From Diphasiastrum complanatum (Eukaryota > Streptophyta > Lycopodiopsida > Lycopodiales > Lycopodiaceae), in the NCBI GenBank assembly GCA_029204225.1, contig CM055104.1, forward strand, positions 24,133,285-24,197,284: a stretch of 64,000 nucleotides of DNA, read 5' to 3'. Below are positions 22,171 to 34,216 of the stretch, one piece after another. Numbering within the stretch: the stretch's first letter is position 1; each line of letters opens with the position of its first letter. A program made the translations under genes and the position numbers. The notes under the pieces were generated by a model that was not told the DNA's origin, made no database searches, and saw nothing but the letters and a program-made list of their open reading frames with translations.

Positions 22171-22844
22171 AATTGCTATATTAGATTGTTCCCCAAGGAG
22201 ATAGCACTTAAAATCTGTTTAATTGATACAGATTTGACTTATTTCGAATGAAAATCTAGTTGTCAACAGACATTTCATACATACATACTTCTCTTATCAG
22301 TAACTGTGGAAAAACTGCACCAAGGGATATTTTACTCGAATGTCGAACACAAAGTATTCGCACAAACGGGTAAATTAGTTTAAAGACAGTTCTTTACATC
22401 AAGCATGTTTTGAAGATAAACTCACATCTGTGAGATTGTTGAACTTGCCCAATACATTTTTTAATGTGCGTCGGCCATAAATGTGGAGTAGTAAAGCATA
22501 ATCCAAACCATTCGATGCATGAGCCAAAGCAAATATGGTTATCCAATTATGTCGCAGGAAACCTCCCTCCATGTGCACCAATTTTTATTTTTGTTAAAAA
22601 AATGGCACATGGGCCATGCCATGCCACTTTTCAAAATATAATCCAAATATTATCAGATGTCTTCAAGCAGACATTGGTTTCTTCAATTCACATATGTATA
22701 TTTGCTTTTGGATAGGAGCTATGTTTGCTTATGTAAGATTCAAAGAAAAGCTTCGCCATATGTTGAGGGGTGTCACTTCGAGAAGCTTTCAAATGTTTTC
22801 AAAATTGATGACTTGTTCTAGCAGGCCACATATTTACATGGAGC
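22171..22844. other. Sequence between Copia F and Copia B, nothing recognised
   Basis: No domain or LTR end is visible. Open frames such as 22464-22715 appear to be chance. Confidence 0.4.
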
Positions 22845-22857
22845 ATAGTCTTGTGCT

Positions 22858-23870
22858 TTGTCTAAGTCACATAGACTACCTTATACTAGATCTACATCTA
22901 GATCTACAAAGCCTTTTCAACTTGTACATTCAGATATTCATGGAATTACTACAATCAACAATAGTGGAGCTAAGATGTATGTAACTTTCATTGATGATTT
23001 TAGTAGATTTTGTTGGATCTATCTACTAAAGAGCAAGGATGAAGTGTATGATGTCTTTGTCAAGTTCAAGAATGCAAGGGAGAACCAATTTTCCACAAGG
23101 ATCAAGTGCTTAAGGAGTGACAATGGTGGTGAGTACATATCTGCCAAGTTCAAGGCTTTTTGTGATGAGCAAGGGATTAAGAGAGAGTATACAACACCAA
23201 GGACCCCACAACAAAATGGAGTGGGTAAAAGAATAGGACTTTATGTGAAAGTGCTAAATCCATGAGATTAAGTGCTAATCTTGATAAACCATTTTGGGAT
23301 CAAGCTTTGTTGTGTGCCAATTTCTTGTGCAATAGGTGGCCGATTGCTATTTTGGATGAAAGGACACCTTTTGAGATGTTATTCAAGAGGAGGCCGAGTG
23401 TCAACTTTCTAAGAACTTTTGGATGCACATGCTATGTCAACATTACTCTTGATGATAGGACCAAGGAGGATCCATCTTCAAGGAAAGGTATTTTTGCTAG
23501 ATATAGTGAGGTGAGTAAAGCCTACAAGGTTTACATTCCTTCTACTAACAAAGTGATTGTTGGTAGAGATATCATTTTTGATGAGGGGAACATTCCAAAA
23601 GTGTCTTCAAGTACTATTGATGATGATGTGGATGGATCTAACATTCTTGACGTTGATGTAAAGGATCCTACTTTGGATGGTGATGATGAAGGACCATCAT
23701 CAAGTCAAAATCCAAGGAGAACATCAAGGGAAAGACAAATTCCTTCAAGGCTCACATACGATGAGAAAGGTAGGCAAGTGGAAGTGACTCATTTTGCATT
23801 TCTCACATATTTTGGTGGATCTTCTTGTGTAGATGGAGCTATGCAAGTGGATGATGTTATCATGCTGTAA
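22858..23870 (+). pseudogene. Copia B integrase and linker
   Basis: VHSDIHGITTINNSGAKMYV and CLRSDNGGEYISAKFKAFCD hold the two catalytic Asp. The third block reads TPQQNGVGKRIGLYV, with GKR where Copia usually has AER, so the catalytic Glu is replaced. A frame break follows. The second frame (23262-23870) covers MRLSANLDKPFWDQALLCAN, FGCTCYVNITLDDRTKEDPS and the Ser/Arg linker. Confidence 0.88.
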
Positions 23871-23872
23871 AA

Positions 23873-24486
23873 TCAAGTAATGGATCTAGAAAACAAATTT
23901 GTTCAATGACGATCAAGTTGATGATCAAGAGGTTGATCTCAAAGGGCTTGAACAAAGTTAAAAGGGAAGTTGGCAATTTGGAGCTAGTTAAGAGTATCAG
24001 AGGAGAGTCAATTGGAAAAGATGTTATGGATCTATTTTTGCAGGTTATTGAGACTCAAGTAAGGTCAAAGAAACAACAAGAAAGTATTGTTCAAGTTTAC
24101 TTTACTTCTTAAATCTCATGTTTGAGCAATTATGTGCGCAAATTGTCAAGATATGGTAAAACTAGCTACATTGGTGAGCATCATTTTGATGTTGGATTTG
24201 TACTAGCATTCTTGGCTGGTTTAGTTGATGGAAATGAATCTATTGGAGGATCATTATATCACTCATCCATGGCTAAGTTCTCAAGTGTTGAGCTACTTAG
24301 TGCCAATGTTTGGAGACTATCAATTTTTGGTGAATTCATGGTCATCTTCTTGAGTCAACTAGATCTTGAAGATGGACTAGTAAAACTAGCTTGGTTTATG
24401 GAGTCATGTGGTGCTATTTTAGTATCATGGATGTACTCACTTAATCATGAATTTCCAAGGCTTGATAATTTCTTGTGGCAATATAC
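23873..24486 (+). other. Copia B copy of the RT-replacing segment
   Basis: Aligns with 12740-13150 of Copia A: VKREVGNLELVKSIRGES, ISCLSNYVRKLSRYGKTSYI and EHHFDVGFVLAFLAGL. It then continues differently up to the LTR piece. The common start point AAGTAATGGATCTAGAAAAC marks one shared junction. No family recognised. Confidence 0.7.
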
Positions 24487-24718
24487 TTGTGATATCTTGT
24501 AATTCTATGTGTAGAATGCTTATTAATTGCTATTTTCATATCCAAACGTGTGAAATACAGTAGATTACTGTTTTTGTATGGACAACAACATTAGTTTATG
24601 TTTTGATTGATGTTTGATCAAGATCTATTAGAGTTTGCATCTCATTCATAGTGTAAATGTTGGTTTTTCTACATTGGCAAGATATCATATTGTTTGACCA
24701 AAAGAATGATTTAAGTAA

Positions 24719-25130
24719 TGTTGTGTACGAAATTGCTAGTAGACCCGAAGTCACTCACACACAATAGTGTGAAGAACAGAGATTAAAGGAAATAACCTTA
24801 GACGCTCTATTCACTTCTTTAATCTCAAACATACAATAACTCTCTTTCTCTCTCGGTAATGTAAGAATGAAGCGTGTTTGTATTTATAGCCTACGGAGCA
24901 AACAAACACACCACTTGAAATTCTTGGTGCGTCGCTCCATTTACAAATTCTAGTTAGCGTATAAGTTACAAGTACATGTAATTGTACAATTGATGGTTCA
25001 TTGTGGCGATAGTCGCTTCGTATTACAGGCGTCATTTCATTTCAGGAAGTCTTGTCCTTAAGTAAAAGACAGGTCCTTAGCAATTACATCCGAAAAATGA
25101 TATAGGCCCTTTCATAATATATATATGTCC
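24719..25130 (-). repeat. Possible solo LTR
   Basis: Read on the minus strand it has a TATA-like TATAAATACAAA (about 24875-24886) followed by a CT/AG-rich stretch, and it ends GTACACAACA at 24719. No convincing target duplication or partner LTR was seen, so this is tentative. Confidence 0.35.
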
Positions 25131-25189
25131 AGCGCATATCCTCATTTCCAAGTATATTGTGCCATTTTTGAAGTAAATATACAAATGTG

Positions 25190-27011
25190 TGGTATCACAT
25201 TTGAACCAAAAATAAATTCATGTTTTTTTTCATTTTGAAATCATGAAATTTGTCTTCTAGAAAGACTACATCCTTGCAAATAAGTGCCTTGCCAAATTGT
25301 AGATCATACATCTTGTATATAATCTGATGGATATCCAAGAAATATTGACTTTGTACTGCTTCGATCAAATTTCTTCCTTAGTTATGATGGAATTTGAGGA
25401 TAGCAGACATTTAAAAACTCTTAGATGGTCTGACCAAACCTCCTCAGGGTTTTGTTGTTGACGGCCTTGGTATTGCAACAATTCTGAACATAGTAGGCTG
25501 TTGCAATTGCCTCTACCCAGAACTTGTTCGAAAGATTTGCAACAAATAATATGGATCTTGATGACTCGACAAGAGTTTGATTCTTTTGTTCGAATACTCC
25601 ATTCTGTTGAGGATTGTAGCTTGAAGAATAATGTCTCCAAATCTCGGATTCACTTAGAAAGTCATTCATAGCATTCGAGATGAACTCTCCCCCTCCATCT
25701 GTGCATAGGGCTTGGATCTTCCTTCCTGTCTAAATTTCAGATAGATGTCTGAATTGTTGAAAACACAAACATTCTTCTAATTTGCTTCGATGAACATGAT
25801 AGTGGTTTGACGGGAAAAATCATCAATGAATGTAATGAAATACATTGATCCTTCACATGATGGGGTTTGCATTGGGCCAAAGAGATCACAGTGAATCAAA
25901 TCCCCTTTAGCTCTAAGAGCTTGGCCTTTGGGAAATCTTGACCTTGCATGTTCAAGAATACAAGTCTCAGAAGTCTGTTTTGGTAATGACTTGTTGATAT
26001 CTAAGCCTTCGACAATATTGTTGTAGAACAAAAATATATTGATCTCATATTGAGATGTCATAGGCATTGATGCCATAGGATATTCTTTTTTGAGGGTGTG
26101 GTGTAAACATGAATTTTTCTTTTGATGTAAGTGCACATTTATGACTTAATGTATAGAGATGACCATCCCTATAACCTTTGACCAGAACATTCGAGTTGTA
26201 GTCTCAAATAAGGCATTGATTTGCATCAAATATGATAGTATGGCCTTGATCAATAATTCGAATAATTGATAATAAGTTTTTGGTCAAATTTGGAGCATAT
26301 AAAACATTGTCGATATGTCGAGATGAAGCATCATCGAATCTAATGGTGATTGTTCCTTTGCCTTTGATCTTAAGAGAGCTAGAGTCTCCAAGATGAATAG
26401 TATGGTCATGATGTTAAAAAGAAAACTGCTTGAACTAGTCTCGTCAAGATGTCATACGTTGTGTTGCACCTGAGTCGAGATAACACCATTTAGAATTTGA
26501 ATCGTTATTCGATTCGGCCAAAAACAACTTTGGATTGGATTGGTATTCAAAAGCATCAATGACTATAGTATGAACCTGTTGGTTCTCGTTCACAAGAGTT
26601 TCACAATCCTTTATATGATGTCCCTTTCTTCTTGCAATACTTATAGAAGATTTTGACATGTTGAAGTTTTGACTTATCCTGCTATGATGGATGTTGAGTA
26701 TCTGACTTTGAAGAAGTATTGATAGTACCATTTTTCGAGTGTTGCTTCTTTTCCAAATATAGTGTGACTAATCTGTTTTATGTAAAAACATCGTTTGACT
26801 TCCTTCAAACTTCTTGAAGAAGAATTGAAGTGACTTTTTGCATAGTTAAATCGGGATGTGCAGAGATTAGCATGACTAGATGATCGTAGGAGGTAGGAAG
26901 ACTTCTTAAGAGAGTCATGACAACATCATTATCAGCAATGGGTGATTCTACCACATCAAGTTGATCAATCAATGATCTAACATGGTCACTTATAGAAGTC
27001 GATTCTAACAT
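25190..27011 (-). pseudogene. Copia element F, gag, protease and integrase half
   Basis: From high to low coordinates on the minus strand: gag (HVRSLIDQLDVVESPIADND, TLLRSLPTSYDHLV), a broken zinc knuckle (RKGHHIKDC), protease WCYLDSGATQRMTS (D-S-G intact, His changed to Arg), integrase block 1 (IHCDLFGPMQTPSCEGSMYF), block 3 (YNPQQNGVFEQKNQTLVESS) with Glu in FEQKN, and the integrase end (KDVVFLEDKF) near 25250. Many frameshifts. The order is canonical for Copia. Confidence 0.85.
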
Positions 27012-27207
27012 CTAAAAAAAAAAAATTCTTTCACAAGAATCTATCGACCACATTACATAAATCTTTCTCCAATAATATCATCTTCATGGGATACGTCCAC
27101 ATTTGAAAGTCATCGCCATTGAATCGCTCAATGAGCCGAATTCTAGAACACAATTGCTCCATGTGTCAAGAATAAGACAACTGAAAATGTTATGACAATC
27201 AACACAA

Positions 27208-27219
27208 GCTCTAATACCA
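27208..27219 (-). other. Copia F primer binding site
   Basis: TGGTATTAGAGC on the minus strand, one change from the initiator tRNA-Met site TGGTATCAGAGC, placed upstream of F gag. The 5' LTR should lie just above 27221. Confidence 0.65.
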
Positions 27220-27220
27220 C

Positions 27221-28248
27221 TATTAAGGTGCGATAGGCTGTGGGCGATAGTTCGAGGTGTCAGATGATACTCTCAAACTCTCGTGTTACTTAGCATTGTG
27301 GAAGACTAACAATAGAGCACCTTGTTTAGAATTATCTTTCACAATAGAATCAATCTATTATTCGATGAGTCAATAGGTGTCTTAGACAACCATAGTTACA
27401 AAATTACATAGGCATCAAGGACAGCCGTGATTCTACACTTCAACTCAATCGATAAGACACAAGAAATATAAGGAGTATACGATTCACTCTCAAAAGTACA
27501 AACAACAATAATCATTCACACATTATACAATCATCGAAGATCACAGAGTATATTAGAATTGCGCGAATGTACATAAGATTGTTGAAATGAAATCTATTTG
27601 TCTATATACAAGCCTAGAAGAACATTTTAGAACTGGACGATAGTGTTAGGCATCTCAGCAATTACATTACTGATGTGATTCTTGTTTGTGCATCTTACTC
27701 TGTATGTATATACAACACATTGTTACTCTAATAGTCATTACTCTTTAAGTTGATTGTACAGTCATCGAACGTCTTCCTAAGATTGTCGAGTCGATGGTGT
27801 CGACTATCGATTGTCAAAGGATTTTTGTGTCGAGGGATTGTTGACTATCAAAGGATTGTCGACTATCAAATGGTTCTGACTCTTTGGCCTTCCTTTGACT
27901 TATTCGGTGTGGCTTTGTGTAGTGTCGTGAACCTGTCTCAAACTTGCGTGTATTTCTACAAGTTCTTCATCTGCAGCAAGTTCCCGAGTAGATAACCAAG
28001 TCTGGGACTCTATCATGGATACCTGAAAGGAATAGATGGTAATGAATATAGAGGCAATTGGATTCAATGGGGTTTCAAGTGGAATAAAAATTAGAGTACC
28101 AAATATCCACATCAAGAATTAATCCAAATCCGCAGTATAGGATGTGGACGTAACACATGAAGTATTAAGTAATAACTTACAAGATGGACTTTGAGGGGTG
28201 GTGTTTTCCTTTGACTCGTGAAAGCTGAAACTTAGAAGGAGAAGGAGA

Positions 28249-28250
<2 letters not shown>
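27221..28250 (-). other. Probable Copia F 5' LTR and flank
   Basis: Non-coding. No LTR start or TSD could be fixed because no second LTR copy is present. The word GACTATCAAAGGATTGT and variants repeat at about 27797-27875. Confidence 0.4.

Positions 28251-28314
<64 letters not shown>
28251..28314 (+). repeat. (GA)32 microsatellite
   Basis: Perfect 64-bp array next to a GGAGAA triplet run. It directly abuts LINE fragment 3, whose minus-strand frame runs into it. Confidence 0.95.
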
Positions 28315-28318
<4 letters not shown>

Positions 28319-28550
28319 ATAGAAAATGTGTACGATAGAAATCACTCTTGGTCCCCAATGGACCCTGCCAGGTGATATGAAAATATGATCTGTAGAGGAG
28401 GCCTCTAATGTACTGATGAGTGCCCGTAGGTAGGTCAGTGATCTGGATACCCAATGTGGAGAGGAGACGACAAGCCTGAGAATACCATGAGAAAAGGTGT
28501 CCCTCTGAGTGTAGGTGTCGGGATGAGGATAGGGCCGCAACGGAGCAACT
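28315..28550 (-). pseudogene. LINE ORF2 C-terminal fragment, copy 3
   Basis: Minus-strand reading gives GHLFSWYSQACRLLSTLGIQ, THQYIRGLLYRSYFHITW and SDFYRTHFLS. It aligns without gaps to the copy 2 stretch WGYRLSWFSQASHFLMEAFG...THQYIRRFLYRAYLNRTW...DYYYRTHFL, so it is the same LINE type. At THFLS the homology ends and the (TC)n array (minus strand) begins. On the other side it joins Copia G at about 28550. Confidence 0.78.
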
Positions 28551-28960
28551 CAACATATGACTCACCATCGAGACTGGTTCCAATGCTACAAGCCATTCAC
28601 CCATTCAAGAGTTGTGCAACTTGGAGACAACTCATCTCATTTTATCGAAGGTGAAGGAACAGTCAAAGTCGAGTTCCAGAAAGGTGATGTAAAGTTGTTG
28701 TCCAAATTTTTTCATGTTCCTAACCTTACAAAGAATCTGCTTTCGATAAGTAGAATCACTTATTCTGGTCGAAGGGTTGAATTCGATACAGATGGCTGCA
28801 CCATAGTCAATAAGTCTAGGAAATTTTTAGCTTTTGGTAGACGATGTTTAGTCACTGCTATTCGACAAATAGCCAAGCTCTTCATTCATCCACTTCTAAA
28901 TCAGTTGTTATGCTTTGGCATTTCAGATTGGGCCATCTAAACTTCAACAATATTTAGCAA

Positions 28961-29527
28961 ATGTCGACTCAGAATCTAGTGCAATATCTTCCGTCTGTCA
29001 GCAAACCAACTTCTCCAAGTGAAAGTTGTATTATCAGCAAGCATGCTAGAAGTCCTTTTATTTCTGATTCAGTTCATACTTCCAAAGGTTTGCTTGATCT
29101 TGTACATAGCGACATTTGTGGCCCTATGCAAACTACTTCCACAGGGGGAGCCCTCTATTTCCTAACATTCATTGATGACTTCTCTCGAAGGACTACTACT
29201 TATTGTCTGAAGAACAAATCCAAAGCTTTCAAGTTCTTCAAGCAGTTCAAGGCGTCTGCTGAAAATCAGACCCAAAGAAAAATCAAGGCTCTACATACTG
29301 ATGGAGGGAGAGAATTCATCTCCACCAAATTCAAGGACTTTTGCAAGATCAATGGAATATGTCAACAATACACAACCAGCTACTCACCTCAGTCCAATGG
29401 CGTAGCTGAGAGGAAGAATCGGACACTCATCGAAAGTGCCAAGAGCATGCTAGCCCATTCCTCTCTTCCAAAGAAGCTGTTACTACAACGGCCTATTTAC
29501 AAAATCGATCCATTACAAAGGCCCTGA
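28961..29527 (+). pseudogene. Copia G integrase core
   Basis: LDLVHSDICGPMQTTSTGGA (first Asp), KALHTDGGREFISTKFKDFC (second Asp) and SPQSNGVAERKNRTLIESAK (Glu). All three catalytic positions are present, making this the best-kept Copia integrase core in the window. The frame breaks after SSLPKK. Confidence 0.88.
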
Positions 29528-30032
29528 ATGGCAAGACACCCTATGAAGTGTGGACAGGATCGAAACCATCACTCAAGCATATTCGAGTGTTTGGATGCAT
29601 AGCCTACGCTAAGATCCCTGCTGATCTAAGAAAGAAGCTGGACGACACCAGCAGAAAGTCGATTCTCATCGACTATTTCCCAGACCACAAGGCATACAAG
29701 CTAACAATTTGGACACTCAGAAATCATTCACCAATAGAGACGTCATTTTTGTGGAAGAACAATTCTTCAACCACAAGCAGAAAGCTACATCGATTTCCAA
29801 TCCCATAGTCGACAACTCTGAACTCAGGCAACTCGACATCGACTCCGAAAAAGAGTCAGACCCTCGACAAGTCGAACCGCATCAGAGGATCCAAGTTCAA
29901 CCCAGAAGATCGAACCGATCCAAATAGCCTCCATCCCAATTCATGGATGATCCAACCTACTACTTTGTGCTAGAACCAAACACTATTTTAGAGGCAATGT
30001 CGACACCTGATGTTGACTAGTGGAAAGCTGGA

Positions 30033-30728
30033 ATGGACACTGAATTCGATTCTCTTATAGAAAATCAAACATGGACTGTTACTGAGCTGCCGAAGGATCG
30101 AAATCCCATCCCATGCAAATGGATATTCAAGGCAAAGTATGATGCTGAAGGAAGACTCAATCGATACAAGGCCAGGCTTGTCGCCAAAGGCTTCTCCCAG
30201 ATCCCAAATTTGGATTATTCAAAGACCTTCAGCCCTGTCATTAAGCATGCTTTGATCAGACTACTAGTCTCCTTTGCAGCTACAACCGATCAAAAAGTTC
30301 ACCAAATGGATGTCCAGACTGCCTTCCTCAACGGGACTATCAAAGAGGAGATCTATATGTCGCAGCCAGAGGGATACGAGCTCAGGGGCAAGCAGCATCT
30401 AGTATGCAAAATCCACAAGGCTCTGTATGGTCTGAAACAATCACCAAGAGCTTGGTTTCAGAAAATCAATGCATTTCTAATCGAGAATGGTTTTATTCCA
30501 AACTTGGCAAACTCGAATGTTTACTTCAAGTCTATTTTTCCTTCCTTCATAATCATCACTCTTTATGTGGATCCTACATTACTTTTTAGTAACAATCTAA
30601 ATTTATTGAAGGATACGAAATGCATGCTAGCACAGGAGTACAAGATGACTTATATGGGTCCAGCCCATTACTGCCTTAGAATCCAAATTCATCGAAATCG
30701 ATCCAGCAGAGCACCATCTCAGATTTAA
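30033..30728 (+). pseudogene. Copia G reverse transcriptase
   Basis: 231 open codons: ENQTWTVTELPKDRNPIPCK, KARLVAKGFSQIPNLDYSKT, VHQMDVQTAFLNGTIKEEIY and YGLKQSPRAWFQKI. The active-site box reads LYVDPTLLF: the second Asp of YVDD is Pro, which should abolish polymerase activity. The frame ends soon after the palm. Confidence 0.9.
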
Positions 30729-30778
30729 TGACATGCTAAATCTGAAGATCAAAGTTTTTCAGGATCCACATAAAGGGG

Positions 30779-31069
30779 GTGTTGGATTTCTATGCTCAGG
30801 ACCAAATCCATTCGGTAATGAGCATCCTGAAAAATTCTGATCCAACCGACAAATCTGACTCAACCGACAAATCTGAGGCAACCAACAAATCTGACTCAAC
30901 CAACAAAGCTGACTCAACCAACAGATCGGACCAAGCCGACAAATCAGAACAAGCCGACAAATCTGACCAAGCCAACAACTTTGAGTTTACAATGTTGGGT
31001 GTATTATGTCGTATGTACGTTATGTCATGTAATATGGATTCTAGATTTTGGAATATAAAATTTGAATGA
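30779..31069 (+). repeat. Copia G 3' LTR, proximal part
   Basis: Begins TGTTGGATTTC after the purine tract (the T lies at 30778). It carries the 18-bp minisatellite and an open frame of 96 codons through it. The LTR end was not located. Confidence 0.55.
30836..30979 (+). repeat. 18-bp minisatellite, 8 units
   Basis: Eight units like TCTGACTCAACCGACAAA with substitutions and no length change. In frame they give Ser-Asp-Ser-Thr-Asp-Lys-type hexapeptides. Confidence 0.92.
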
Positions 31070-33034
31070 TGAAATTTGGATTCTTGAACTCTGAATCTAA
31101 AATCTATTAATTGGCTAGGGGCCTCTTGTTAAAAAATTCACAAAACTTGAGTCTTGTTAGAACTTAGAACAAAGCTCTTTCAATACTTAGATTTTCACCC
31201 ACAAGCTACTTGTAATTGTAACTATAGCTCAAAGTTAATCTAAGACTTCAGTTAAAACTTAATATTGATGTATGTGTCATGAAGTCCTCTATAATCTACT
31301 GAGCTAGTTCCAATAGCAAGTTCCATTATCATGTACAATCCTCATGCCTCGAATCACCAATGTCAATGGAGTTAGAATTTAGTACAGGAGCTCATGAGCT
31401 CTAAGACTCTATTGTTTGTCATCTTCTTTGCAATGCACCTTAGGTAGTAGGTCCTGCACAATGAATGCAACACAACTCATGTTAGGAAAGGAACCAAGGT
31501 TGGCTAGAAGTTAGAACTCTAGAACTCTTAAAAGTTAACCAAAAATCAACACCTTAGAAAATAAGCCAAGTTCCAACTTCCAACTTCCCAACAAATCATA
31601 AAAGTGAAATTTGGAATTTGGAATTTGGAATTTTCCTATAGTCAATTAAGGGCCCTCGTGGATAAAGGCATATGATTTCTCCTCCTCTTGTGACCTAGGT
31701 GCCAAGTCTGGAATCTTCATCACATCAATGTCATCTAGATTGACCTACGCAATTAGTCAATTTCATGTCTCATGAGGCTACTTGCACATCCCGACCAAGG
31801 AATCAGAATTCACCACTTGGATTGACGATACAATAAGTAATAAATACACCATTGAACTACATTTGCATGGGCTCTATAGTGTATTTCAATTTTTTCAGAA
31901 GTCACAGGTTGGCATGCACATACACCAACTTGTCTAACTATGATATCATGAGTAAGTGAACAAAAATACACTTTGATTCCTCTCACATGCAATTGTTGTG
32001 CAATCCTATGCGAGGAGTGGGAGTATACGCTTTTTCAACCTAGGAACATCACAACTCAAAATGCATGCATTCATGTGACATGGACGATGATTTGATCATC
32101 GAATGATTCTTGAAAGTGTAGGTAGTACAATTGAGAAGCATAGAATTTTGATAGATCATAGAATATAGCTCATAAAACTAAATTCTAAATACCAAATATA
32201 AACTAGTGCAAGAGTCACGACTCAAGAACATAATGTGTTCAACGCTAAAAAATCAAAATTCTTCTATTTCCAAACTTCAACCAATAGGTTACGGGCTTCA
32301 ACATTCCTAACCTACAAAGTGCCATTGGATAACCAAAAAAGAAATGATAATTGGCATTGGGAATTGAGCATAAATCTCAACAATAATCACCACACATCTT
32401 TGCAACTACTCCCCCAACCTATCCATGAACTCATATAAAACTTCCATAGTGGAGGTATCATAAATAGGTTGCAATCCTATCATTATAGCTCTGTCTCATA
32501 CTAAAGTGCAAATGAAAAAACTGAATTTTAAATTTGGGATATGGGCTCTCACGATGGGCCCCACTAGTGTCAATGCTTAGACACAACCATCTATCTAAGG
32601 ATACTTTTTACATTCATGAGGTGCTCCAAAATGAACATGTATGCCAACCTAGTAGTGACAATCTTGAGAATCTCTAAGGTGGAATGGGCCCTTAACATAG
32701 AAAGAACCATCAATTTTTTGGTGAAGAACCTCACCAAGAACCGTGTTGTGTCCACCACCACTTGGATCTAGGGCAATTTTGCTAAAATTTCGAAAGAGAA
32801 ATCTAGGCATGTTCAACACATGCACAAGGCATTGAAACAATGCGGGAGCAGGTCTCATTCATAACTCTCCCCATTGAAACATAGTTCAACCTACATGCAA
32901 GTTGCAACACAACATTGATTGACAATTGGAAAAGCTAATCAAATTCAAGACAATTAAATTTCAAAAATAAGTTACAACTCACAATCACTAACAATAGAAT
33001 TTTAAAGATATCAAAAATTAAAATCTAGATATAA
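31070..33034. other. Intergenic or unrecognised repeat
   Basis: AT-rich. A GGAATTT run occurs near 31610-31635. No coding domain, LTR end or tRNA seen. Confidence 0.4.
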
Positions 33035-33181
33035 TGTAGATTCTGGAGCTCCTTTATCTATGATTTGTCGGTGCTATTCGTTGTAGTTTGGTGGCTCGAC
33101 TCCACTGCTTGATATCATTTATGCTCTTTTGATAGCCGGAATTGGTTAGAGGAATCTTCACAAGAATCTTCTAACATCCCC
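33035..33181 (-). repeat. Gypsy I 3' LTR start with polypurine tract
   Basis: On the minus strand, AGTGGGGGGA (about 33170-33179) precedes TGTTAGAAGATTC at 33169, and the next 135 bp match the first part of the LTR at 38781. The LTR is cut off at about 33035. Confidence 0.75.
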
Positions 33182-33189
33182 CCACTGCG

Positions 33190-33863
33190 ATTTTGGTGAC
33201 AGTCCCTTGGCACTTGCATATGTCTGTGGCATTGGCATGTGTGGCGATGTTAGGGATTCACGCCGCAAATCTCAGATTTCAGAAAATTTCAAAGTTTTTG
33301 GAGGGCCAGCGCATTTTTTCTGAAGGTTTTTCGCTCATAACTCTCCTGAGCCTTCTCAGATCCTGATCAGATTTTGAGAGCATGTTCCGAGCATCCATAG
33401 CGATCCTACAGAGCCATCATACGCCGGTTTTGGAGCATATTTGCCTTTGTTTCACCATAAAGTCGGTTGTCAAGCAAAAAACAGGTCAGATTTTTGGATT
33501 GGGCATAACTTTTCCGATTTTTCTCCGGTTTCTGCTGTTAAGTGTGCAGATTGGGCCTAGTAGGAGGGCGACCTACTGCCAATTGACGGTTCATGAAAAG
33601 CTTTTGCTGTTTGGAAGAAATTCGATGTCAAACAACCCGCTTTTTTCCTGATTTTTCGACCTTTCAAGCCAATTTGGTGCCCAAAAAAGTCTTTACCGAT
33701 TTTTGTACCAGCGTAGGACGCAACAGAAGTACTACCTGTCCTTGACTTTGTGTTTTTTCTCCAGAGTTTTATTACTTCCCAGTTGCCTTTTCCTCTTTCA
33801 GTTCTAAATTGTGAATAAGCTGAAAATTTGCACATTTCACATTTCTTGAGTAATTCCTATACC
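33190..33863 (+). other. Gypsy H untranslated leader
   Basis: Non-coding DNA with GATTTTT/CAGATT words similar in style to the Gypsy E leader. No 5' LTR or primer site found. Confidence 0.5.
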
Positions 33864-34216
33864 ATGGTTGATGACAAAGTTGACATCTCCTCAAGCCCAG
33901 TTGAAGTCATGAAAACTCCTCCACTTAGTCCTGGCAGCCGATTACCTAGTGTGCCTGTCACTGATGCTCCTCCCATACAAGAACGTATGGATGTGTTAGA
34001 ACGATATATGACAGAGATGCGTACGAGGATATAGTCGCTTGCCGGGGTCTTTCCCTCGTCTTCTTCTCAGCCTCCGCCTTTGTATCCTTCCCAGCTGCCT
34101 ACTCGTTATCCTTCTTCTAATACACAAATGATCATTGATTTTCCTCCTGATAAAGATATAAAACACACAAAATATGTTGGTACAACTTCCCAGAGGACTA
34201 TTGATGTTGTAGATCA

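Larger units (their letters stand above)
22845..24683 (+). mobile_element. Copia element B, fragment of the A family
   Basis: Begins in the GAG-pre-integrase region (CALSKSHRLPY) and includes integrase, linker, a segment in place of RT, and about 195 bp of 3' LTR (24487-24682). The 5' LTR, gag, the polypurine tract and the LTR start are missing. It is flanked by the two halves of Copia F in the opposite orientation. Confidence 0.85.
28551..30778 (+). mobile_element. Copia element G (5'-truncated)
   Basis: Starts within the protease region (HMTHHRDWF) where it meets the LINE fragment. GAG-pre-integrase (FFHVPNLTKNLLSISRI), integrase and RT follow, then a purine tract AAAGGGGG and the probable 3' LTR start TGTTGG at about 30778. 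RNase H is missing. It is a different Copia family from A/B/C. Confidence 0.85.

Noticed and set aside
30796-30978. Minus-strand frame across the 18-bp minisatellite
   Set aside because: Repeat-driven open frame with no domain.
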